Origin: Streptomyces antimycoticus
GTDB lineage: Bacteria; Actinomycetota; Actinomycetes; Streptomycetales; Streptomycetaceae
Direction: 5' to 3'
DNA: 64,000 nt
Assembly (NCBI RefSeq): GCF_005405925.1
Contig: NZ_BJHV01000001.1
Location: 10,788,001 to 10,852,000 of the forward strand
The position numbers and the translations under genes were made by a program. Position 1 is the first letter of the stretch; every line of letters starts with the position of its first letter. Positions 36,120 through 46,244 of this stretch are shown piece after piece. A model generated the notes under the pieces. That model had not been told where the DNA came from and searched no databases. It worked only from the letters and a program-made list of their open reading frames with translations.

Positions 36120-36600
36120 TGCGACGACTCCCGCTGCCGCCGCTGCCAGCGCCGCCGGATACGGCGCAGGCCGCGGAGGAGGAGCGGCAGTCGCCGGGCG
36201 GCGAGCAGCAGTACGGCACCGCCGGCCGTGACGAGCACGAAGGTGAGCCAGGGGAACGACGGCAGGGCGTGCGCACCGTGGACGTCGACGAGCGGGGTGG
36301 CGGCGGAGGCGTCGACCGTCGTGCCGCCGAACTCGGCGACGACCTGGGTCAGTCCGGCCTTCTCGATGAGCGGGCTCAGGCCGAGCGCGTCGACGTGGCA
36401 GCTCCACGCCATCTCGATGACGACGCCGCCGGGCACGCCGCCGTTGTCGCCGGGCACGCCGGAGCCGGTGGCCGGGCAGGGGGCCGAGAGCAGCCCGGCC
36501 GCCCACTGGCGGGCCTTCTCGGGAGCCACGACTGAGTTGTGCACGATGAGGCGGCCGCGGGTCCCGTTCGCGGCCGTTGGGGCATGCGGGACCGGTGCCG
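36120..36600 (-). pseudogene. Membrane protein fragment
   Basis: Not recognised. Reads RLIVHNSVVAPEKARQWAAG...GGVVIEMAWSCHVDALGLSP... then a transmembrane helix LTFVLVTAGGAVLLLAARRL and a basic tail. No good start codon exists (the frame runs back into the 3' end of the lysR gene), and the 3' end runs into transposase copy 2, so it is truncated at both ends or at least at the 3' end. Confidence 0.5.
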
Positions 36601-36623
36601 ATGTCGTGTCGGTTTCGCAACGT

Positions 36624-37532
36624 TCATGCCTTCTTTCCGCGGCGTCTCGTCACGGCCAGAAGTTCCGCCGCGGGGCCGACGGGGACGCGTCCCGAAGTCC
36701 AGACGGCTCGCAAGTCACGGCGTAGATCGATGCCCTCGACCTCCACCGACACAAGGCGGCCATCGGCGAGGTCGGCCGCTACCGCGAGCTCGCTGATCAC
36801 TGCCGGGCCGGTTCCGGCGATCACGGCATTGCGCACGGCGGTCGCCGACCCCAGCTCCAGGAGAGGCAGCGGTTCGCCCACACCGGCCTTGCGCAGCGCC
36901 TGGTCCAGGGTCTCGCGGGTGCCCGATCCGCGTTCGCGCAGCACCAGCGGCGCGGCCACGAGCTCGGCGACGCCCAGCGGGCGGCGGCGGCGCGTCCAGG
37001 GGTGCCCCGGGGCAACCACCACGAGCAGCCGGTCTCGGGCGACCTGCCGGGCGGACAGCCCCGCCGGGGCCCGCGGCGACTCGACGAACCCCAGGTCCAC
37101 CGCTCCGCTGCGGAGCAGATCCGGAACCTGTTCGCTGTTGGTCACCTGGAGACCGACGTACAACTCCGGCCGAGTGCGGCGCAGCTCGCCGATCCAGCCC
37201 GGTACCAGACACTCGGCCACCGTCATGCTGGCCGCCACCCTCAGCTCGGCGTCCCGCTTCGTACGCAGCGCCTCCGTGCCGGTCAGCAGCCCCTCCATCT
37301 CCTGCAGGACCCGCTGCGCCCAGCCCGCCACGGCCCGGCCCGCGTCGGTGAGCTGCGATCCCCGCCGAGTCCGGTCCACCAGCACCAGGCCCAGCCTGCG
37401 CTCCAGCATGGACAGCCGCTTGCTCGCCGACGGCTGCGTAAGACCGAGCCGCGCCGCCGCACCGCCCAGGCTCCCCACGTCTCCGACCAGGACGAGCAGC
37501 CGCAGTGATTCCGGATCCGGCAATTGGCTCAT
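36624..37532 (-). CDS. LysR family regulator, CysL/CbbR-like, of yeiH
   Basis: A 302-aa LysR regulator: HTH (LGGAAARLGLTQPSASKRLS, residues about 22-41) and an effector domain with LRVAASMTVAECLVPGWIGE. It is divergently placed 108 bases from a yeiH-type gene, the standard arrangement for LysR-YeiH pairs, so it most likely activates that transporter gene. Confidence 0.88.
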   Translation of the reverse strand: MSQLPDPESLRLLVLVGDVGSLGGAAARLGLTQPSASKRLSMLERRLGLVLVDRTRRGSQLTDAGRAVAGWAQRVLQEMEGLLTGTEALRTKRDAELRVAASMTVAECLVPGWIGELRRTRPELYVGLQVTNSEQVPDLLRSGAVDLGFVESPRAPAGLSARQVARDRLLVVVAPGHPWTRRRRPLGVAELVAAPLVLRERGSGTRETLDQALRKAGVGEPLPLLELGSATAVRNAVIAGTGPAVISELAVAADLADGRLVSVEVEGIDLRRDLRAVWTSGRVPVGPAAELLAVTRRRGKKA

Positions 37533-37640
37533 AGCTCCAGGGTATGGGCCGGACCCGGTCGGCGGTCATTCCTCTTGGCTATGACCTCCTCACGATCTCG
37601 GGGCTACAACCGTGGTCCGGAGCGCAGCAGAGTCGAGGCC

Positions 37641-38713
37641 ATGAGCGAAGATCTGGACTGTCCGGTCCCCGCACGGCCGGAGGCCGAACCGGCGCGGGCG
37701 TCGTCCCGGCCCGCCGTGGCCTCTCTCGTACCCGGTCTGGCCCTCGTCCTGGCCCTCGCGGTGGCGGGCACGGCGGTGGGGAAGGCGTTCCCGCTCGTCG
37801 GCGGCCCGGTGACCGGGATCGTCCTCGGCGTGCTGCTGGCCGTCCTGAAGAGACCAGGAGCACGGCTGCGCCCCGGCATCGGTTTCGCGAGCAAGCGGAT
37901 CCTGCAGGCTTCGGTCGTCCTCCTGGGCTCCCAACTGTCGCTGACCCAGATCGTCCATGTGGGCGCCGGCTCGCTTCCAGTGATGATCGGCTCGTTGGCG
38001 GTCTGTCTGACCGCCGCATACGGCATCGGCCGGTTGCTCGGCATCGTCGGGGACCTGCGGACGCTGATCGGCGTGGGCACGGGCGTCTGCGGCGCGTCGG
38101 CGATCGCGGCGACCGCCCCGGTCATCGGCGCGGCCGGGGTCGAGGTGGCCTACGCGGTCTCCACCATCTTCCTGTTCAACGTCGCCGCCGTGCTCACCTT
38201 CCCGCTGCTCGGCCACCTCCTGGGGATGAGCCAGCACAGCTTCGGCCTCTTCGCGGGGACTGCGGTCAACGACACGTCCTCGGTGGTCGCCGCCGCCACC
38301 AGCTACGGCCGGACCGCGGCGGACTACGCGGTCGTCGTCAAGCTCACCCGCAGCCTCATGATCATCCCCATCTGCCTGGGGCTGGCCTGGCTGGTGAGAC
38401 GCCGCGACCGTGCGGAAGCGGAAACCACGGCCCGTCCCCGGCTCCGGGTGGTCAAGCTGGTGCCCGTGTTCCTGATCGGCTTCCTGCTGATGACCACGGT
38501 GAACAGTCTGGGTTTCATCCCGGCCGCCGCCCACCACGGACTCGGTGAGCTGTCGGTCTTCCTCATCACCGTCGCGCTCTCCGCGACGGGCCTGTCCACC
38601 GACCTCGCCGCACTGCGCCGCACCGGCCCCGCCCGCTCATCCTCGGTGCCTGTCTATGGGTGGTGGTCTCGGCCACCAGCCTCCTTCTCCAATTCCTGAC
38701 CGGTTCCCTGTGA
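37641..38713 (+). pseudogene. YeiH/UPF0324 putative sulfate exporter, C-terminal frameshift
   Basis: Membrane protein of the PSE (YeiH) family with about ten helices: GPVTGIVLGVLLAVL, GIGFASKRILQASVVLLGSQ, GVGTGVCGASAIAATAPVIG and GTAVNDTSSVVAAATSYG are conserved motifs. ATG 37641 starts the usual short soluble N-terminus. At about 38628 one C seems missing: the frame goes RTGPARSSSVP and stops at 38699, whereas the +1 frame gives the normal end RPLILGACLWVVVSATSLLL to 38713. The change removes the last helix. It could be a real mutation or an error in a C-rich stretch. Confidence 0.8.
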
Positions 38714-38727
38714 GCGGGAGTCCTGGG

Positions 38728-38759
38728 GGAGTTCGGCCGTGTCGTAGCGGCCGAACTCC
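38728..38759. terminator. Bidirectional terminator hairpin
   Basis: A perfect 12-bp stem (GGAGTTCGGCCG / CGGCCGAACTCC) with an 8-base loop between the convergent yeiH and acetoacetyl-CoA synthetase genes. Confidence 0.65.
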
Positions 38760-38797
38760 GCGTATCCGCCGAGGCGATACTGGTCTCGGCCGCGACG

Positions 38798-40789
38798 TCA
38801 GCCTCCGGCGGGGAGCCTGGTCGTGAAGTCCGCGAACCAAGCGAGCATCTCGGGGTGGGTGATGGCACCCTCGGCGCTCACATCGGCGGCGCGAGCACCC
38901 TGAAGGATGCGTTTGACCGGGACCTCCAGCTTCTTCCCGGTCAAGGTACGCGGCACGGCGGCTATCTCAACGACGGTATCCGGAACGTGACGCGGCGAGA
39001 GCTGGGCTCTGATCGACGTCGCGATGGCGTTCTGGAGTACGTCATCGAGGCTCTCCCCTTCGGCGAGGACGACGAAAAGGGGCATGAAGTACCGGCCGTC
39101 CGGCAGTTCGGCACCGACGACGAGACTGTCCGCGATCTGCGGGAGCCGCTCGACAACCGCGTAAATGTCGGCCGACCCCATCCGCACGCCCATGCGGTTG
39201 AGTGTTGAGTCCGAACGTCCCGCCACCACGACCGACAAGTCCGGGGCGACCGTGACCCAGTCACCATGGCGCCGGACTCCGGGATAGGTGTTGAAGTAAC
39301 TCGCCAGATAGCGCCGGTTCTCGGGGTCGCCGACGAAACGCAAAGGCATCGAGGGAAGCGGCCCGGTCACCACCAGTTCCCCTTGCTCCCCGACCAACGG
39401 CTGTCCGGAGGAATCCCATGCGTCCAGAGCGACACCGAGTGCGGGACACTGGATCCGGCCGACCCGCACCGGCAGCAGCGGAGAGCCTCCGGCGAGGACC
39501 GAACAGATATCGGTCCCGCCACAGATCGACTGCAGCCAAGCGTCCGGAGCGAGACGGTCGTAAACCCAGCGCCAAGCGCGTGCGGGAAGCGACGAGCCCG
39601 TCTGCAGGATGGAGCGCAGAGCGCTCAGGTCCATGTCCGCTGCCGGGTGTGCGTCCGCTTTCTCCGCCGCGACCAGGTAAGCCGCCCCCACTCCGACCAT
39701 CGTCGCGCCCGTCCGCTCGGCGACCCGCCAGACTCCGTTGACATCGGGATAGGTGGGGCTGCCGTCGTACAGGACGATGGTGGCCCCGTGCAGCAGGCCC
39801 GCGACCATCAAGTTCCACACCATCCAGCTGGTGGACGTGTGGAAGAGGTAGCGATCGTCGCTCCGCAGGTCAACGCCGAGGCCGAGCGCCTTGAGCAGCT
39901 CGACCACAATGCCACCGTGGCCCTGCACGATGCCCTTCGGCACACCGGTGGTGCCCGATGACCACAGGACCCACAGTGGGTGGTCGAAGGGGACGTCCGC
40001 GAAGTCGAGTTCCGCCGGGTTCCCGAGCAGCGCGGACCAGGTGTGCGGCACCACATCAGGTCCCTGCGGCCATGGCACTGCGGTGGAGGACGGGTAGATG
40101 TGGTCGACCGCGATCAGATGCCGGACCGTGGGCAGCCCCTCCACGATTTCGGCGACCGCCGGACGTCGGTCGAACTCCTTGCCCCCGTAGCGGTAGCCGT
40201 CGGCGGCCACCAGAACCGTCGGCTGCGCCTGCCGCAGCCGCGCGAGCACACTGGGCGTACCGAAGTCCGGCGAGCACACCGTCCACACCGCGCCCACAGC
40301 GGCACTGGCCAGCAACGCGACGACGGCGTGTGACGTGTTCGGCAGGTAGCCGGCAACGCAGTCACCGGGCCTCACGCCCATCTCTCGCAGAGATGCGGCG
40401 ACGGCCGCGACGTCGCGCCTGAGCCGCGCCCACGACACCTCTGCCGGAGCGCCGTCTTCGGAGACGCTGATCAGCGCCGGGCGTGTGTCCGTGGCACGGC
40501 CGAAGCATTGCTCGGCGAAGTTCAGCCGGGCGCCCGGGAACCAGCACGCCCCGGGCATCGACGGGTCGGCCAGCACCGCGTCGTAGTCGCTGACTGCGTC
40601 GAGGCCGTAGAACTCCCACACCGCCGACCAGAACGCGGGCAGGTCGGTGGTGCTCCATCGCCACAGCTCCGTGTAGTCGGAGAAGGACAGTCCTCGTGAC
40701 TCGCTCAGCCAGCGCATAAAACCGGCGACGTTAGAGCTTTCCGCCGTGGAGCGGCTCGGGGACCACAGCAGTTCGGTGTCGATGCTCAT
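38798..40789 (-). CDS. Acetoacetyl-CoA synthetase
   Basis: A 663-aa AMP-forming ligase, the usual length for acetoacetyl-CoA synthetase. P-loop WSSGTTGVPKGIVQGHGG near 270, SPDFGTPSVLARL and TSTSWMVWNLMVAGLL are typical of this subfamily, and the catalytic Lys is in RTLTGKKLEVPVKRIL near 625. Converts acetoacetate, ATP and CoA to acetoacetyl-CoA. ATG 40789 follows GGAGGCGCTC. Last gene of a minus-strand cluster that includes a beta-keto-acid cleavage enzyme, which releases acetoacetate. Confidence 0.9.
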   Translation of the reverse strand: MSIDTELLWSPSRSTAESSNVAGFMRWLSESRGLSFSDYTELWRWSTTDLPAFWSAVWEFYGLDAVSDYDAVLADPSMPGACWFPGARLNFAEQCFGRATDTRPALISVSEDGAPAEVSWARLRRDVAAVAASLREMGVRPGDCVAGYLPNTSHAVVALLASAAVGAVWTVCSPDFGTPSVLARLRQAQPTVLVAADGYRYGGKEFDRRPAVAEIVEGLPTVRHLIAVDHIYPSSTAVPWPQGPDVVPHTWSALLGNPAELDFADVPFDHPLWVLWSSGTTGVPKGIVQGHGGIVVELLKALGLGVDLRSDDRYLFHTSTSWMVWNLMVAGLLHGATIVLYDGSPTYPDVNGVWRVAERTGATMVGVGAAYLVAAEKADAHPAADMDLSALRSILQTGSSLPARAWRWVYDRLAPDAWLQSICGGTDICSVLAGGSPLLPVRVGRIQCPALGVALDAWDSSGQPLVGEQGELVVTGPLPSMPLRFVGDPENRRYLASYFNTYPGVRRHGDWVTVAPDLSVVVAGRSDSTLNRMGVRMGSADIYAVVERLPQIADSLVVGAELPDGRYFMPLFVVLAEGESLDDVLQNAIATSIRAQLSPRHVPDTVVEIAAVPRTLTGKKLEVPVKRILQGARAADVSAEGAITHPEMLAWFADFTTRLPAGG

Positions 40790-40878
40790 GAGCGCCTCCA
40801 TGGGCGGGGTCGTACGGACGGCTCCCTCCCGCCCGGGGCAGGAGGGAGCCGGAGTGCGGCGTCGTCGTACGTCAGACG

Positions 40879-41466
40879 TCAGACGGTCTTCTCGGGCGGG
40901 ACTCGGCCGAGCTCGCGGACGAACTCCTCGGCCCGCGGCCATTCGCCGTAGCCGGCGGCAGGGTTGAGGTGTCCGACCGGTCCGACGTCCGCCCAGCGGC
41001 TGCCCCATGCCCGTGCGAGGTCGGTGACCCTCTCGAAAGTGGCCAGGGGATCGTTCGTGCTCGCCGCGACGATGCTGGGGAACGGCAAGGGTGTCCGCGG
41101 GGTCGGCGTCCAGCCGTTCTCACGCAGGGCTTCCAGGGTGGGGTAGCCCTCCGGCAGTGGCGTGTCGAAGTCCGGCGGCGCCGCCAGCAGTGCACCCCGG
41201 ACCGGGCGATGGTGCCGTTGCGCCCAGTGCACGGTGGTCAGCACACCGGCGCTGTGGGCGATCAGAACGACCGGGCCGCTGATGGCCGACAGCGCCCCCT
41301 CCAGGGCGGCGACCTGAGCGTCACGGCTCAGCCTGCCGGATTCCAGCGGCGGAACGGTACGGGTGTCGTCGCCGAGCTTGTCGGCGAGGATGGTCTGCCA
41401 GTGGTCCGACACGTGATCACGCAGACCGGGGACGATGACGACCGTCGGCGATGGGGTGATGCTCAT
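40879..41466 (-). CDS. RBBP9/YdeN-type alpha/beta hydrolase
   Basis: A 195-aa serine hydrolase. Nucleophile Ser in VVLIAHSAGVLT (near 73), acid in AASTNDPLATFE and His in VGPVGHLNPAAGYGEWP. ATG 41466 overlaps the MFS stop by ATGA. Probably hydrolyses a small ester or thioester in the cluster pathway; substrate unknown. Confidence 0.85.
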   Translation of the reverse strand: MSITPSPTVVIVPGLRDHVSDHWQTILADKLGDDTRTVPPLESGRLSRDAQVAALEGALSAISGPVVLIAHSAGVLTTVHWAQRHHRPVRGALLAAPPDFDTPLPEGYPTLEALRENGWTPTPRTPLPFPSIVAASTNDPLATFERVTDLARAWGSRWADVGPVGHLNPAAGYGEWPRAEEFVRELGRVPPEKTV

Positions 41467-42794
41467 GACGAATACTCCGGGGTCGGGAACGCCGGGTCGG
41501 GGAGCAGCCCCATCCGGCGCAGATCTTTTTCGTAGGAGAACCTGCCGATGGCGAAGGCCACGCTGCCTGCGAGCGCGACCAGCGGGACCACCCGCAGCGC
41601 GCCGAGCAGACCCCAGCGGTCCGCGAGCATGCCTGTCACCGCGGGCCCCGGGGCAAGCCCGAGCAGACTGTTGGCCAAGGTGAGTGTGGCCATGGCCGTC
41701 GCCGCGATGGCGGCCGGGGTCAGCCTCGCCACCATGGCAGCCGCCGGGCCGGCAGTGCCGCCGGCCACCAGGGTCCCGGCAGCGATCAGTATGAGCTGCG
41801 GCGGCCCGGTCGGCAGTTGGAACGCGGTCATCAGCAGAACGAGCGACCCGAGGCTGCAGGCGATCGCGACGGTCCACTTCCGGATCCCGGCCCTCTTGCT
41901 GAGGCGGTCCGCGACGACCCCGCAGAGGATCATTCCCGTGCCGCTGAGCACCGCAAAGCCCCCGGCAGCCAGTCCGGCCTTCGCGGTAGCCATGTCGTAG
42001 TAGCGGTTGAGGAAGCTGGGCATCCAGGCCAGTAGGGCCCCCGCGATGAACATCTGGGCTCCGCTGCCGATGTAGGCGCAGATGACGGAGACCGAGGAGA
42101 ACAGCCGCCGCAGCTGGGGCCCGAGGGGAGCACGTTCACCGGACCGGCCGCTCTGCTTGCTCGCGGCCGACCCGAGCTTCTTCTCGGTGACCACGAGACC
42201 GTAGACCGCGGCCAGCACCAGTCCGATGGCCCCCATGACACCGAACGCCCAGCGCCAGCCGTACGCCTGGCCTATGACGCCGCCGACCGACACGCCCAGC
42301 ACGGATCCGAACGACCCTCCCGCTATGAACGCGCCGGAGAGCGTGGCCCGCAGACGGATGGGGAAGACGCTGAGGACCACCGCGATACCGACACTCCCGT
42401 AGGCCGCCTCTCCGACGCCCACGGCGAACCGGCCCATGAACATCTGCCCGTAGCTGGCGGAAACGGCGCAGCCCAGAGTCGCCAGACTCCACACCACTGC
42501 GGCGATCACCAGGCTCTTGACCCTGCCCCACCGGTCCGCCAGGAGCGACAACGGGAAGGTGAGCACACCCACCATCAGGGCCACGATGCCGCTGAGCGAT
42601 CCCAACTGGGAGTCGGAGAGCAGCCATTCGGCCTTCAGCTGAGGAAAGACGGCGTTGAGGACCTGTCGCGACATGTAGTCGGACAGCAGAAGCCCGAAAC
42701 TCAGGGCGAACACCAGCCAGGCATAGCCGCGGGATACGGCCGGTGTGACGGGAGACGTCTCCGGCACCGTCGTCGCGGTCGTTTGTGGTCCCAT
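41463..42794 (-). CDS. MFS transporter, spinster-like
   Basis: A 443-aa twelve-helix permease. Helix 1 SDYMSRQVLNAVFPQLKAEW, loop 2-3 LLADRWGRVKSL, and a conserved FMGRFAVGVGEAAYGSVGIA segment fit the spinster-like/hexuronate-type MFS branch used by carboxylate importers. ATG 42794 is used because AAGGTGA precedes it. Likely imports the cluster substrate. Confidence 0.85.
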   Translation of the reverse strand: MGPQTTATTVPETSPVTPAVSRGYAWLVFALSFGLLLSDYMSRQVLNAVFPQLKAEWLLSDSQLGSLSGIVALMVGVLTFPLSLLADRWGRVKSLVIAAVVWSLATLGCAVSASYGQMFMGRFAVGVGEAAYGSVGIAVVLSVFPIRLRATLSGAFIAGGSFGSVLGVSVGGVIGQAYGWRWAFGVMGAIGLVLAAVYGLVVTEKKLGSAASKQSGRSGERAPLGPQLRRLFSSVSVICAYIGSGAQMFIAGALLAWMPSFLNRYYDMATAKAGLAAGGFAVLSGTGMILCGVVADRLSKRAGIRKWTVAIACSLGSLVLLMTAFQLPTGPPQLILIAAGTLVAGGTAGPAAAMVARLTPAAIAATAMATLTLANSLLGLAPGPAVTGMLADRWGLLGALRVVPLVALAGSVAFAIGRFSYEKDLRRMGLLPDPAFPTPEYSS

Positions 42795-42824
42795 GCGCGT
42801 CACCTTTCCGTCGTCGGCCGGGGC

Positions 42825-43745
42825 TCAGAAGGTTGGGTCACCGACGATTCCGGCGCGCTCCATCTTGCGGACGGCGGGCCAGTAGTCCTGGACTGCGTAG
42901 TGCTGTGTGGAGCGGTTGTCCCAGATGGCGAAGCTGTTGTTCTGCCAGCGCCAGCGCACCTGGTACTCGGGGACGGCCGCCTGGCTGATCAGGTAGTTCA
43001 GGAGATGGCTCGCCCCGGGCGCGTAGTCCTGGCCGAAGCGCACGTTCTCGGGCGTGTGGTAGTTCACGAGGTGCGTGGTGAAGGCGTTGACGAAGAGGAT
43101 CTTCTCGCCGGTCTCGGGGTGGGTACGCACCACCGGGTGCTCCGGGTCGGGGTACTGGGCCTTCAGCTGATGGCGCCGCTCCATCGGCATGCAGGCGCCG
43201 AAGGTCGCTTCGATGCTGTGTCGTGCGCGCAGGTCGGCGATCTGCGTCTTGATCTGCTCGGGCAGCCCGCGATATGCCTCGGCCATGTTGACCCAGATCG
43301 TGTCGCCGCCCACCTCGGGCCCCTCGACGCAGCGCAGCACGGCTCCCATGGGCGGGGCCTCCCGCCAGGTCGCGTCGCAGTGGAGCGCGTTCTCGTAGTG
43401 CTCGGGCTTGCTGTCCAGGTCCTTGTAGATGCGGACCAGCCCAGGGTTGTCCGGGTCGCTGCCGAGCACCGGGTGGTCCTCCAGCGGGCCGAAACGCGAG
43501 GCGAAGGCGACGTGCTCGGCGCGGGTGATGTCCTGGTCGCGCACGAACAGGACCTTGTACTGCAGCAGCAGATTCTTGATCTCGGCGAACAGGTCGTCGT
43601 CGCGTGCAGCGTCACCGAGGTTGACACCGAAGAGTTCGGCGCCGATGGTGCAGGTCAGCGGCTCAACGGTGAGGGAGGTGCGGAGGACGCTCGGGCGCAC
43701 CAGGGCCGGCGCGTCGTCTTTCGCCGTGGGGATGGTCTGGGGCAT
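42825..43745 (-). CDS. TauD/TfdA-type Fe(II)/2-oxoglutarate dioxygenase
   Basis: A 306-aa dioxygenase. Iron ligands are His and Asp in ALHCDATW (near 120) and a distal His in NRSTQHYAVQDY; the 2-oxoglutarate-binding Arg is within the following VRKMERAGIVGD segment. FVNAFTTHLVNYH is typical of TauD. ATG 43745 has AGGAG 8 bases upstream. Hydroxylates a carbon next to a leaving group (taurine, sulfonates, aryloxy acids or betaines in known members). Substrate here unknown. Confidence 0.88.
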   Translation of the reverse strand: MPQTIPTAKDDAPALVRPSVLRTSLTVEPLTCTIGAELFGVNLGDAARDDDLFAEIKNLLLQYKVLFVRDQDITRAEHVAFASRFGPLEDHPVLGSDPDNPGLVRIYKDLDSKPEHYENALHCDATWREAPPMGAVLRCVEGPEVGGDTIWVNMAEAYRGLPEQIKTQIADLRARHSIEATFGACMPMERRHQLKAQYPDPEHPVVRTHPETGEKILFVNAFTTHLVNYHTPENVRFGQDYAPGASHLLNYLISQAAVPEYQVRWRWQNNSFAIWDNRSTQHYAVQDYWPAVRKMERAGIVGDPTF

Positions 43746-43784
43746 GGTGCTCACTCCTGGGGTGACTGAGGGGGCACGGTGTGC

Positions 43785-44756
43785 TCAGAGGACGAAGATG
43801 GAAGATCCCGTCGTTCGTCCCGCCTCCATCTCGCGGTGTGCGTGCACCGCGTCCTGGAGGGCGTAACGCTGGTTGATCTCGATCTTGATGCGGCCGGCCG
43901 CGACATGTCCGAACAGCTCACCCGCCAGGGCGGCCCGTTCGGCCGGTTCGGCGATGTAGTCGGCCAGGGCGGGCCGGGTCACGAACAGCGAGCCGTGAAT
44001 GGCCAGTTTCATGGCGTCGAGCGGCGGGACACCGGAGGCCGTGCCGAAGCACACCAGCAGGCCGCGGCGCCGCAGCGAGGCCATGGATCCGGCGACGGTG
44101 TCCCTGCCGACACTGTCGAAGACGACCGGGACACCCTGGCCGTCGGTCAGCTCACGCACCCGCTCGGCCACGTTCTCGCGGCGGTAGTGGATGATGTGGT
44201 CGCAACCGTGCGCGCGGGCGATCTCGGCCTTCTCCTCGCTGGAGACGGTGCCGATCACGGTGATGCCGAGCAGCTTGGCCCACTGGGAGAAGATCAGGCC
44301 GACGCCGCCGGCCGCCGCGTGGAGCAGTACGGTGTCACTGGTCTTCAGGGGATGGATCCGGCGCAGCAGGTAGGACGAGGTGAGGCCGCGCATGGTCATC
44401 GCCGCGGCGGTCTCGCAGTCGATCCCATCCGGCAGCTTGATCAGCGGGTCCGCGGGCATGACCCGCTCCGTGCTGTACGCACCCAGCGGGCTGCTGGTGT
44501 AGGTCACGCGGTCACCCTCGGCGACATGCGTGACGTTCTCGCCCACTGCCTCGATCACACCGGAAGCCTCCACACCGAGCCCCGAAGGCAGCGGAGCCGG
44601 GTACAGGCCGGTACGGAAGTAGGTGTCGGCGAAGTTGAGTCCGACGGCGACATGCCGGATCCGTACCTCGTCCGGGCCTGGGTCGCCGACGGTGACCTCT
44701 TCCCACTTCAGGACGTCTGGGCCACCGGCCTGGTGGAAGCGAATGGCATGTGCCAC
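43785..44756 (-). CDS. NADPH:quinone oxidoreductase (QorA-like zeta-crystallin)
   Basis: A 323-aa zinc-free medium-chain reductase. GroES-like N-terminal domain (VGLNFADTYFRTGLYPAPLP), nucleotide fold VLLHAAAGGVGLIFSQWAKL near 145 and a C-terminal GSSIFVL end match QorA. No zinc ligands. Reduces quinones or enones with NADPH. Lies between the dioxygenase and the keto-acid cleavage enzyme on the same strand, with 39- and 105-base gaps. Confidence 0.87.
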   Translation of the reverse strand: MAHAIRFHQAGGPDVLKWEEVTVGDPGPDEVRIRHVAVGLNFADTYFRTGLYPAPLPSGLGVEASGVIEAVGENVTHVAEGDRVTYTSSPLGAYSTERVMPADPLIKLPDGIDCETAAAMTMRGLTSSYLLRRIHPLKTSDTVLLHAAAGGVGLIFSQWAKLLGITVIGTVSSEEKAEIARAHGCDHIIHYRRENVAERVRELTDGQGVPVVFDSVGRDTVAGSMASLRRRGLLVCFGTASGVPPLDAMKLAIHGSLFVTRPALADYIAEPAERAALAGELFGHVAAGRIKIEINQRYALQDAVHAHREMEAGRTTGSSIFVL

Positions 44757-44861
44757 AAGTTGCTCCGTTTACTCATGTACGGGGTGGCGGTCACGGGCCG
44801 AGGGCGGAATCGGCCGGGGCGGATGCCGCGCGGGTTCCGTGACCGCCGCTAACGGGTTGGG

Positions 44862-45922
44862 TCAGTTCTCGATGTCGCGCAGCATGAAGCCGCGCCGGCC
44901 GGGGCGGCGGTTGGGCACCATGCCGAGCCGAGCCAGGGTCTCGTCGGTGTCCGCGTACCATTCGCCGAGCTTGTAGATCTTCTTCGCCTCCTGCCCGGTG
45001 GCGATCTCACGACCGAGCGCATCGGCGATCCGGACCATCTGCTCGACCTGCTCCACCGAGGACATCCGCTTGCCCTTGTGCCGCCATAGGTTGTCCTCGT
45101 TGCCCACCCGGACGTGGGTGCCAAGTGCGATGCCGACCGCGGTCATCGGCGCCACCGCCCGCATGGATGCCTCGATGGTGAGCACGGCGCCGTCCGGGAC
45201 ACGGCGGATGAACTCGATCAGGTCGGCCGGGTGCCGGCCGGCGAATCCGCCGCCGATGGCGACGTAGTTGAGCACCAGCGGGCCGTTGTAGTCGCCCTTG
45301 CGGATCAGCCGCTCCACGGTCTCCAGCTGTGCCATGTTGGCGAGCTGGAAGTGCGGCTGGATGTTGTTGGCGCGGAGTCGCTCGAGGTGCTCGAGGTAGA
45401 AGTCCGGCCCGGCCTCGACCACCATGTCCCGGTAGGCCTTGTAGTACGCCGGCTTGGAGATCGAGGTGCCCTCGATGTCCTCGTCGTCGAAGAGTTCGAC
45501 GATGTTCATCTGGTTGGTGTTGATCGCGATCGTGACCTGGTCCGGATGGGGGGTGATGTCGGCCAGCATGTGGCGGGTGTCGTAGCTGAGCCACTTGGCG
45601 TCGCCACCCTCGTCCTCGGGGGCGAACGAGATCGACCCGCCGATCTGCAGGACCATGTCCGGCACGGCCTCGCGCAGCCGTGCCATCAGCTCGTTGAACA
45701 TGGACATGCGCTTGGAGCCGTGGCCGTCCAGCTCGCGCACGTGGATGTGCAGGACCGTGGCGCCGGCGTTGTAGCAGTCGACCGCCGCCTGCACGTGCTC
45801 ATCCATGGTGAGCGGGAGGTCGTCGGCGTCACCGGGCAGCCACTCCGGCCCATAGGGCGCGGCCTGGATGACCAGCTTCTCCTGGTTCTCCGGGTACAGG
45901 GAGTCATCGAAGAACGGTCCAT
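44862..45922 (-). CDS. Beta-keto-acid cleavage enzyme (BKACE, DUF849), 5' frameshift suspected
   Basis: A zinc-dependent TIM-barrel enzyme that condenses a beta-keto acid with acetyl-CoA to give acetoacetate and a new CoA ester. Zinc/active-site motifs: ATVLHIHVRE, QPHFQLANMAQLE and GTHVRVGNEDNLW. The first in-frame start is ATG 45806, but conserved N-terminal sequence (FFDDSLYPENQEKLVIQAAP, YGPEWLPGDADDLPL) lies upstream in the same frame back to about 45910 with no start codon before TGA 45944. ATG 45922 is in another frame and would join after insertion of one C, so a single-base loss is suspected. Pairs functionally with the acetoacetyl-CoA synthetase. Confidence 0.82.
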
Positions 45923-45944
45923 CTCCTTTGTCGGATGGTCTTCA

Positions 45945-46244
45945 CTCGCCGCGCCATACGTCACTGCCCGCGATGCGAGAGCTGAGGAGGACGGCGAGGA
46001 TCGAAGCGGGATTGCGGGACGGGATTCCCGGGCTCGCCGGGGACCCGGATACGATCAGCGGGGTCCCGGCGAGAGCATGCGGCCGCGGGCGGGGGTGCCG
46101 CTCGCCCTGGTGAGGCCGGCGGTGTCCGTTGCGGTAAGGCAACGTTAAGGGCCGGTTACGCCACCCGCTTTACCGTCGGTGACATCCGACTTATCACTTG
46201 GGGACCGGCCCGAGCCGAGGCGACGGATCGCCGTCGCCTGGTGG
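45945..46244. other. Intergenic region
   Basis: About 300 bases between the araC stop and the BKACE gene; presumably holds the leftward promoter of the cluster. GCCGGTTACGCCA occurs at about 46150, with a related copy in the araC 3' end. No gene seen. Confidence 0.4.
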
